A stretch of DNA of 10,383 bases from Lentisphaerota bacterium (GTDB lineage: Bacteria > Verrucomicrobiota > Kiritimatiellia > RFP12 > UBA3636), in NCBI GenBank assembly GCA_012514445.1, contig JAAZAI010000619.1, positions 1-10,383 of the forward strand, given 5' to 3'. A program made the position numbers and the translations under genes. The notes under the pieces are model-generated. The model was given only the letters and a program-made list of their open reading frames with translations. It had not been told where the DNA came from and ran no database searches. Of this stretch, positions 1 through 4,102 are shown one piece after another; the first letter of the stretch is position 1, and each line of letters opens with the position of its first letter.

Positions 1-897
1 CGCTTCTTCCGCGTGTCCTACGACTTCGAGGCGTTCCGCGCCGCCGCCAGCCGCAACGGCCTCGGCCCCGAACAGGTGCCCCAGCTCCGCGACCCGCGCA
101 CGGCCGGCCTCGAGCCGGCCCGCGAGGCGCTCGACTTCTCCCCCGCCGCCGGCAGGCGCGCCACCGGCGCCGTCGTCGAGCAGGACGTCTCGATGCTCAT
201 CCGCAAGAGCACCGCGCGCTGGAAGCGCATCGCCGCCGCGGCCGTGCTCTTCGGCCTCGTCGCCGGCGGCGCCGGCGTGGCCTACGCGCTGCTGGGCGCG
301 CGGCCGGCCGCGGCGTTTCCGCCGGACCGCGCGCCCGCCGTCAGGCTCGACGCCTCGACGTGGAGCGACGGGAGCTGCCTCCCGCCTCTCGCCCCCGCCC
401 AGGCCGGCGGCTTCTCCGCCGCGCCGTTCCGGGTCGTGCTCGGCAACGCCCGCAAGCAGACGGTCTCCTCCGAGCCCGTGCCCTCCGCCAATCGCGCCTG
501 CGTCGTCATCGCCAGCCAGGACGAATCGGCGGAGATCGCCTTCGAGGCGCAGCCCATCGAATGGGCGCCGGGCGACAAGATGGAGGTCGTCGCCAAGGTT
601 GCGTTCTCCCAGGATTTCAAAGGCGCCGTGGCGCTCGTCGTCCGCCTGCTGCGCGAAGACGGCGGCAAGTTCATGCCGGGCCCCGTGCTGATGACGAAGA
701 ACTTCAACGACCAGGTCGGCATCCGGGACGAGAACCTCCCGCCGGCTTTGCGCGGTCTCCCCAACAACGAGGGCTGGTGGATCGCGCGCGGCACCACGGA
801 TCCCGCGCCGACCGAACCCCGTCTCGTCCACGTCGAGATCGCCGGCAAATTCACTGGCGAAATCCGCGTCGGCGGCCTCGCGGCGAGGCGGAAATGA
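1..897 (+). CDS. Unrecognised single-pass membrane protein, 3' part (5' end probably outside window)
   Basis: I do not recognise this family. The reading frame is open from the first base of the window. A GTG at 13 could start it (294 aa), but no ribosome binding site can be judged there, so a 5'-truncated gene is more likely. Counting from that GTG, residues 1-70 are polar with a basic stretch (RKSTARWKR) just before a hydrophobic segment at about 73-96, rich in Ala, Gly, Leu and Val. This predicts one transmembrane helix with a cytoplasmic N-terminus. The remaining roughly 195 residues would lie outside the membrane and look like a compact beta-rich domain, with alternating hydrophobic stretches such as FRVVLGNARK and VALVVRLLRED. 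There is no lipobox, catalytic motif or repeat. The stop codon overlaps the mnmE start (ATGA), so the two are probably co-transcribed and translationally coupled. It could be the C-terminal end of a larger sensor or kinase-like protein, but nothing visible shows this. Confidence 0.75.
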   Translation, partial: RFFRVSYDFEAFRAAASRNGLGPEQVPQLRDPRTAGLEPAREALDFSPAAGRRATGAVVEQDVSMLIRKSTARWKRIAAAAVLFGLVAGGAGVAYALLGARPAAAFPPDRAPAVRLDASTWSDGSCLPPLAPAQAGGFSAAPFRVVLGNARKQTVSSEPVPSANRACVVIASQDESAEIAFEAQPIEWAPGDKMEVVAKVAFSQDFKGAVALVVRLLREDGGKFMPGPVLMTKNFNDQVGIRDENLPPALRGLPNNEGWWIARGTTDPAPTEPRLVHVEIAGKFTGEIRVGGLAARRK

Positions 898-2306
898 CGC
901 CCGGCGCCGACGAACCCGCGATCGCCGCCGTGTGCACCGCCCCCGGGCGCGCCGGCATCGCCGTGATCCGACTTTCGGGCGCCGAGGCCTACGCCATCGC
1001 GGACCGTCTCTGCGTCGGCGCCAAGGTCGCGCCCTCGCAGATGCCCGCCGGCACGTTCCGCCTGTTCAAGCTGCGCGATCCCGCCGACGGCAGCCTCGTC
1101 GACGAGGCCGTCGTGCTCGCCTTCCGCGCCCCTCGCAGCTATACCGGCGAGGACGTCGTCGAATTCCAGACCCACGGCGGCCGCGTCGCCGCCCAGCGCG
1201 TCCTCGCCGCTCTCGTCGCCTGCGGCGCCCGCCTCGCCGGCCCCGGCGAGTTCACCCGCCGCGCCTTTCTCAACGGCCGCATGGACCTGAGCCGCGCCGA
1301 AGCCGTGATGGATGTCATCGGCGCCCAGTCCGAACGCGCCGAACGCGCCGCCGCCGAACAGCTCGCCGGCCGCCTCGGCCGGACGCTCGACGCCTGCTAC
1401 GACGATCTCCTGTCCGCCTGCGCGGACGTGGAGGCCTCGCTCGACTTCGCGGACGACGAAGCGGCCGGCATCCTCGCCCCGGCCGACATCCCCGGCCGCC
1501 TGCGCGCCGTCGCCGCGCGGCTCCAGGCGCTGGCGGACACGTGGCGCGAGGGGCTGCTGTTGCGCGAAGGCGCGCGCGTCGTCCTCAGCGGCGCGCCCAA
1601 CGCCGGCAAGTCCACCCTCTTCAACGCCCTCCTCGGCGTCCTGCGCGCGATCGTCTCCGACATCCCCGGCACCACGCGCGACACGATCGAGGAGACGCTG
1701 CTGCTCGACGGCATTCCGCTGCGCATCGCGGACACCGCCGGGTTGCGCGAGACCGAGTCGCCGATCGAGCGCATGGGCGTGGACCGCTCCGTCGCGCTCG
1801 TTCGCGCCGCCGACCTCAATCTGCGCCTTCTCGACCTCGCCGCCGATCCCGAGCCCCAGCTCGCCTGGCTGGGCGAGGCCGCCTATCCGCCCGACCGCAC
1901 GGTCGCGGTGTTGAACAAGGCGGACGTCGCCCCCGGTGGCAGGGTGGAGACCCTGACGCGGCGCATCGCCGCGGCGGGCTACCAGGCGGTGGCGCTTTCG
2001 GCGCAGGAGGGCACCGGGCTGGAGGCGTTGCGCGAGGCGATGAAGCGCAAGGTCTGCGGCGACCGCGATTCGATCGCCGCCGCGCAGGGCGTGGCGGTGT
2101 CCGAACGCCACCACGCGCTGCTCGCGGAGGCTCTCGACGCCATCCGCGAGGCGCTGGCGCTCGAGGAGGCGGGGGCGGAGGACGACGCGGCCCTCTGCGC
2201 CCAGCGCCTGCGCGTCGCCGCCGAGGCCCTCGCGCAGATCACCGGCCGCGTCTACACGGACGACCTGCTCGACCGCGTCTTCTCGCGCTTCTGCGTCGGC
2301 AAGTAG
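894..2306 (+). CDS. mnmE: tRNA uridine-5-carboxymethylaminomethyl(34) synthesis GTPase MnmE
   Basis: A full-length 470-aa MnmE (TrmE), the usual family size. With MnmG it makes the (carboxymethyl)aminomethyl group at C5 of wobble uridine 34 in certain tRNAs, in the cytoplasm, using a methylene-THF-derived carbon. The N-terminal folate-binding domain shows the family blocks around residues 82-96 (SYTGEDVVEFQTHGG) and 116-138 (GPGEF.RRAFLNGRMDLSRAEAV). The inserted G domain has the P-loop GAPNAGKS at 233-240, with the Asn linked to K+-dependent GTPase activity. It also has the switch I loop GTTRD at 259-263, DTAG at 280-283, NKAD at 341-344 and SAQEG at 369-373. The protein ends in CVGK (467-470), the C-terminal Cys motif of the family, so the 3' end is intact. 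The ATG at 894 overlaps the upstream stop. An earlier in-frame start would only add residues from the shadow of the upstream gene. The partner gene mnmG is not in the window. Confidence 0.98.
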   Translation: MTPGADEPAIAAVCTAPGRAGIAVIRLSGAEAYAIADRLCVGAKVAPSQMPAGTFRLFKLRDPADGSLVDEAVVLAFRAPRSYTGEDVVEFQTHGGRVAAQRVLAALVACGARLAGPGEFTRRAFLNGRMDLSRAEAVMDVIGAQSERAERAAAEQLAGRLGRTLDACYDDLLSACADVEASLDFADDEAAGILAPADIPGRLRAVAARLQALADTWREGLLLREGARVVLSGAPNAGKSTLFNALLGVLRAIVSDIPGTTRDTIEETLLLDGIPLRIADTAGLRETESPIERMGVDRSVALVRAADLNLRLLDLAADPEPQLAWLGEAAYPPDRTVAVLNKADVAPGGRVETLTRRIAAAGYQAVALSAQEGTGLEALREAMKRKVCGDRDSIAAAQGVAVSERHHALLAEALDAIREALALEEAGAEDDAALCAQRLRVAAEALAQITGRVYTDDLLDRVFSRFCVGK

Positions 2307-2324
2307 CGGAGGAATGATGAAACA

Positions 2325-2702
2325 CTACGGCTTGAATATTCGCGTCTTCAAGTCCTTGATGGGGCAGAAATGCTTTGCGTTGCTCGTGCAGAGAATCAGG
2401 CCGTTCTCGGCGGCCGTGGCGGCGATGATCGCGTCTCCGGCCCGCAGGCCGTGCGACAGGCCATATTCTTCGACATAGACGGCGGCGCGGTGCCCGACGT
2501 TCTCGCTCAACGGCAGGGTGGAAAAGCCGAAATCCCGTAAAAACGACTTCGCCAGCTCAAGCTGCCTCCGGTTCTCCGCCCCCTGGAGAAGCTCCATGTA
2601 GGACTGGACGGACAAAAGCCTCTCGTCCGCGCCTTCGATCATCCGCGCCGCCTTGAGGTTGCCCCGCTGCACCCAGATGAACATGTCGGTGTCAAAGAGC
2701 AC
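2325..2702 (-). CDS. vapC: VapC-like PIN-domain ribonuclease toxin
   Basis: A PIN-domain protein of 125 aa, the toxin half of a type II toxin-antitoxin pair. VapC toxins are Mg2+-dependent endoribonucleases that cleave tRNA or rRNA and stop growth when the antitoxin is lost. The acidic active site is visible: D4 in LFDTDMF, E37 in SYMELLQG and D90 in GLRAGDAIIAATA, followed by the TSNAKHF strand (N108) typical of the fold. I chose the GTG at 2702 because it has a strong Shine-Dalgarno (GGAGGA, 7 bases upstream) and puts the first Asp at residue 4, as in most VapC proteins. A TTG at 2729 would add nine residues and has a weaker GAGAGGG site. The GTG start overlaps the antitoxin's last codons by 11 bases, which suggests coupled translation. 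The stop lies 18 bp from the mnmE stop, in convergent orientation. The target RNA cannot be read from sequence. Confidence 0.92.
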   Translation of the reverse strand: MLFDTDMFIWVQRGNLKAARMIEGADERLLSVQSYMELLQGAENRRQLELAKSFLRDFGFSTLPLSENVGHRAAVYVEEYGLSHGLRAGDAIIAATAAENGLILCTSNAKHFCPIKDLKTRIFKP

Positions 2703-2928
2703 GGTAGCGTCCTCCGCGGAGCCGTTCAACGACCCTCTCGACGGGCTCGGCCGCTGCGCTGGAGCCGAAAAATGGATGCTCGCTCATCCGGGTCTCGGGG
2801 GCGCGGACGGCGGGCCGGATCACGCCCTTCACCTTGCCTCGACACAGGACGCTGACGCTCTCGTTTCTTTCGAGCGCCTTGAGCACGTCGTTCATGCGAT
2901 ATCTCAGGTCAACCACGGTCGCTTCCAT
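2692..2928 (-). CDS. vapB: Phd/VapB-family antitoxin
   Basis: A 78-aa antitoxin gene directly upstream of, and overlapping, the PIN toxin. Residues 1-40 match the Phd/YefM-type N-terminal DNA-binding fold: VVDLRYRMNDVLKALERNESVSVLCRGKV, i.e. a short strand, a helix with ..DVL..LERNE, then a strand pair with R-G-K. The C-terminal part has the MSEHPFFG motif and an LRGGRYRAL ending common in antitoxins paired with PIN toxins; this region normally wraps over and blocks the toxin active site. The start is certain: ATG at 2928 is preceded by AAGGAGGAGGAC, an excellent Shine-Dalgarno. Such antitoxins, alone or with toxin, repress their own promoter, and a fitting dyad lies at 2942-2962. The exact subfamily (Phd versus RelB-like) is an inference from the pattern. 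Confidence 0.9.
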   Translation of the reverse strand: MEATVVDLRYRMNDVLKALERNESVSVLCRGKVKGVIRPAVRAPETRMSEHPFFGSSAAAEPVERVVERLRGGRYRAL

Positions 2929-2941
2929 GTCCTCCTCCTTT

Positions 2942-2962
2942 ATGCATAGCCGAACTATACAT
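2942..2962. promoter_or_regulatory. Candidate toxin-antitoxin operator (inverted repeat)
   Basis: On the minus strand, ATGTATAG and CTATGCAT flank a 5-base spacer (TTCGG). Seven of the eight arm positions pair. The dyad covers the -10 hexamer and the probable start site of the antitoxin promoter. Phd/VapB-type antitoxins typically bind such palindromes there to repress their own operon. The role is inferred from position and symmetry. Confidence 0.6.
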
Positions 2963-2983
2963 TGCTCGCGGTGCCGCCGTCAA
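2954..2983 (-). promoter_or_regulatory. Sigma70-like promoter of the vapBC pair
   Basis: Reading on the minus strand, TTGACG at 2983-2978 and TATAGT at 2959-2954 are separated by 18 bases. Each differs from the consensus hexamer by one base. Transcription would start near 2947, leaving a leader of about 20 bases that carries the antitoxin Shine-Dalgarno. This is sequence inspection only; no start site is known. Confidence 0.75.
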
Positions 2984-2984
2984 G

Positions 2985-3009
2985 CTTGAAGTCATCGGTG
3001 GACTTCGAG
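2985..3009. other. Short hairpin between the CxxC gene and vapB
   Basis: CTTGAAGTC (2985-2993) and GACTTCGAG (3001-3009) form a 9-bp stem with one G-U pair on the plus strand and a 7-base loop. On the minus strand the same position becomes a mismatch. There is no T-tract after it, so it is at best a weak terminator or pause site for the CxxC gene, whose stop lies 20 bases upstream of it. Part of it overlaps the vapB -35 box. Confidence 0.3.
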
Positions 3010-3029
3010 TCAGCCCCGTGTTTTCGAAA

Positions 3030-3473
3030 TCACTCGTCCGGGTACATCGCGCGATACTCGTCGGGATAGTGCTTTTTCATGCATTCGGGGCAGATGCCGT
3101 GGCTGACGTCGACGCTGGAGTGCTTGTGGAGGTAGACGTCGACCTGCTCCCAGTAGCCCTTGTCATCGCGGACTTTCTTGCAGAAGGAGCATAACGGCAG
3201 GATTTTTCTCAGCGTCCGGATTTCCGCCAGCGATTCCTGCAGCCGCTTGATGAGATCCTCGCGTTCCTTCTCGGCTTTTTTTCGGCTGGTGATGTCCCGG
3301 CAGATGCAGAAGATGAGCTTCGCACATTTGATTTCGTCTTCGAGCAACGCCTGGGCCCGACGGAGATCGGCCTGCATGCGCTCGAATTCAAGATCCTTCC
3401 CCAGCCAAATCCACATGCCCTTGTTGTTTTGACATGGCCATCCTCCTTCCAGACAGACGAACAGACGTTTCAC
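3030..3473 (-). CDS. Small CxxC...CxxC protein: C-terminal tail module of PAS/receiver sensory proteins, probable remnant
   Basis: A 147-aa frame whose second half is a well-known tail of signalling proteins. It has a coiled coil at about 61-90 (ITSRKKAEKEREDL...LRK) and then the module ILPLCSFCKKVRDDKGYW (C95, C98) ... SHGICPECMKK (C128, C131). The four Cys look like a zinc ribbon. In most relatives this module follows complete PAS or response-regulator domains. Here only a trace of a PAS end remains (LIFCICRDITSRKKAE), preceded by another coil (29-47), so the sensory part is missing. The start is uncertain. GTG at 3473 has GGGAAGGG about 6 bases upstream and is in frame. The best Shine-Dalgarno (AAGGAGG, 3442-3448) serves an ATG at 3435 in another frame that stops after 15 codons, which suggests a one-base frameshift or decay. 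It has its own promoter at 3582-3611. Function is unknown; it may be a relic of a sensor or a standalone zinc-binding peptide. Confidence 0.6.
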   Translation of the reverse strand: MKRLFVCLEGGWPCQNNKGMWIWLGKDLEFERMQADLRRAQALLEDEIKCAKLIFCICRDITSRKKAEKEREDLIKRLQESLAEIRTLRKILPLCSFCKKVRDDKGYWEQVDVYLHKHSSVDVSHGICPECMKKHYPDEYRAMYPDE

Positions 3474-3581
3474 GAAATGCCCTTCCCGCCAGGAAATCGC
3501 GAATCACGACCGAGGCATCGACGTGCGAATCCTCTTCGAACGGAAACATCGAGCACTTGATTGCATCCGCCTTTTTGTGCG

Positions 3582-3611
3582 ATTGTATGACCAATCCGCG
3601 TTAGCCGTCAA
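3582..3611 (-). promoter_or_regulatory. Sigma70-like promoter upstream of the CxxC gene
   Basis: On the minus strand, TTGACG (3611-3606) and TACAAT (3587-3582) are spaced by 18 bases. Both hexamers are one base from consensus, and the architecture is the same as the vapB promoter. Transcription would start near 3575, about 100 bases before the GTG at 3473 and 140 before the ATG at 3435. The leader is unusually long for such a small gene. Confidence 0.6.
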
Positions 3612-3627
3612 GCGATATCAAAAGTAA

Positions 3628-3653
3628 GGGTCAGGCGGGTCAGGCGGGGTGGG
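3628..3653 (+). repeat. G-quadruplex-type tract with 9-bp tandem repeat
   Basis: The plus strand reads GGG-TCAGGC-GGG-TCAGGC-GGGG-T-GGG: four G-runs with loops of 6, 6 and 1 bases, which fits the usual G3+N1-7 pattern. It contains GGTCAGGCG twice in tandem (3629-3646). More G-runs follow to about 3675. The tract starts 17 bases beyond the -35 box of the CxxC promoter. Folding is predicted from pattern only. Confidence 0.5.
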
Positions 3654-3670
3654 CGGTCGCCGGGGCGGGC

Positions 3671-3717
3671 GGCGGATTGCGCAGCGGAGCGGGGCGCAGC
3701 CGTCCAGGCAAGCCGCC
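3671..3717. repeat. GC-rich imperfect inverted repeat
   Basis: GGCGGATTGC (3671-3680) pairs with GCAAGCCGCC (3708-3717) at 9 of 10 positions. A competing inner stem is TGCGC (3678-3682) with GCGCA (3694-3698). It ends three bases before the AT-rich dyad at 3720. No T-tract follows on either strand. It resembles a REP-like hairpin, but only one copy is visible here. Confidence 0.4.
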
Positions 3718-3719
3718 AA

Positions 3720-3754
3720 TGTAATATTGAAGATCACATCAAGTCAAGATTACA
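3720..3754. repeat. AT-rich dyad, copy 1
   Basis: TGTAATATTGA (3720-3730) and TCAAGATTACA (3744-3754) are inverted copies with 10 of 11 positions pairing across a 13-base spacer. The dyad covers both hexamers of the plus-strand promoter at 3727-3756, so it could be an operator. The same dyad recurs at 3877-3913. The arm GTCAAGATTACA (3743-3754) matches TGTAATCTTGAC (3877-3888) over 12 inverted bases without mismatch. Confidence 0.55.
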
Positions 3755-3756
3755 AT
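3727..3756 (+). promoter_or_regulatory. Candidate promoter of the intergenic small RNA
   Basis: On the plus strand, TTGAAG (3727-3732) and TACAAT (3751-3756) are separated by 18 bases, the same spacing and near-identical -10 as the other promoters in this stretch. Transcription would start near 3763. It lies inside dyad copy 1. The -35 matches consensus at four of six positions. Confidence 0.5.
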
Positions 3757-3876
3757 CAGGCCCGGAACGGGGGCGAATGAGGAAACTCGCGGAGGCGCGA
3801 GTATGTGGGTTTCAGTCTAGAAAGACAAGACGGCATGCTCCCGCCGCCTGTCTCCGCGCTCTACGCATCCCCGCGA

Positions 3877-3913
3877 TGTAATCTTGACGAAAAAAAGTCC
3901 GTTCAAAATTACA
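3877..3913. repeat. AT-rich dyad, copy 2
   Basis: TGTAATCTTGA (3877-3887) and TCAAAATTACA (3903-3913) pair at 10 of 11 positions across a 15-base spacer. It is the same dyad as 3720-3754, 157 bases away start to start. Its right arm forms part of the loop of the terminator-like hairpin. Two copies could be operator sites, ends of a small non-autonomous element, or fold-back parts of one RNA. Confidence 0.5.
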
Positions 3914-3927
3914 AAAACGGGCTTTTT
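3890..3927. terminator. Bidirectional rho-independent terminator
   Basis: GTCCGTT (3897-3903) and AACGGGC (3916-3922) form a 7-bp stem, one pair being G-U on the plus strand, around a 12-base AT-rich loop. Five T follow on the plus strand (3923-3927). Seven A precede it (3890-3896), which become seven T on the minus strand. It can therefore end plus-strand transcripts (the candidate small RNA) and minus-strand transcripts from the sulfatase, whose stop is about 175 bases away. Confidence 0.6.
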
Positions 3928-4102
3928 GCGGCGAAGCGCCCCCGCGTCTTCCCAAGGCCCCCGCGCCGGGGCGTGGCCGAGTGCGGCCCGCCGGGACGGA
4001 GTCGCCCCACCTTCCTGCGGCACTGCGGATCTCAAGACTAGCGGCTAGCGACTCGTCGGGCGACGGGACGTAACAGGCCTGCTCGACGGCGCGTGCTTAG
4101 GC
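3928..4102. other. Non-coding stretch downstream of the sulfatase
   Basis: No gene is supported here. The sequence is GC-rich, with a short stem near 3960 (CCCCG/CGGGG with a CGC loop, no T-tract) and a direct repeat CTAGCG near 4039 and 4046. It is most simply the 3' untranslated region of the sulfatase transcript. The C-terminal tail of the sulfatase just before it is low-complexity, so some of this DNA may be former coding sequence. Confidence 0.4.

Larger units (their letters stand above)
3763..3927 (+). ncRNA. Candidate small RNA of unknown family
   Basis: A plus-strand interval of about 165 bases with all parts of an independent small RNA gene. It has a sigma70-like promoter just upstream, two stem-loops inside, and an intrinsic-terminator-like hairpin at the end. 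The first stem is ACTCGCG/CGCGAGT with loop GAGG (3785-3802), seven perfect pairs. The second is AGACA/TGTCT enclosing CGGC/GCCG (3823-3853). The last is GTCCGTT/AACGGGC followed by five T (3897-3927). No convincing protein frame fits the interval. I compared it by eye with RNase P RNA, SRP RNA, 6S RNA, tmRNA and tRNA signatures and found none. The start is an estimate from the promoter. It could instead be relict mobile-element DNA between two dyads. Confidence 0.4.

Noticed and set aside
282..2114. Long open frame on the minus strand across mnmE
   Set aside because: Shadow of a GC-rich gene. mnmE on the plus strand has every family motif, and the antisense translation is low-complexity.
3388..3549. 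53-codon frame from ATG 3549, upstream of and overlapping the CxxC gene
   Set aside because: No Shine-Dalgarno before the ATG, no recognisable family, and it ends within the CxxC reading frame. It could be a leader peptide, but nothing supports it.
3757..3880. Known structural RNA (RNase P, SRP, 6S, tmRNA or tRNA)
   Set aside because: GGAA and GAGGAAA-like words first suggested SRP or RNase P RNA, but the flanking conserved blocks and T-arm or CR motifs are absent.
3817..4035. 72-codon minus-strand frame in the intergenic gap
   Set aside because: Its hydrophobic stretch is only the translated terminator hairpin and T-tracts. There is no family resemblance.
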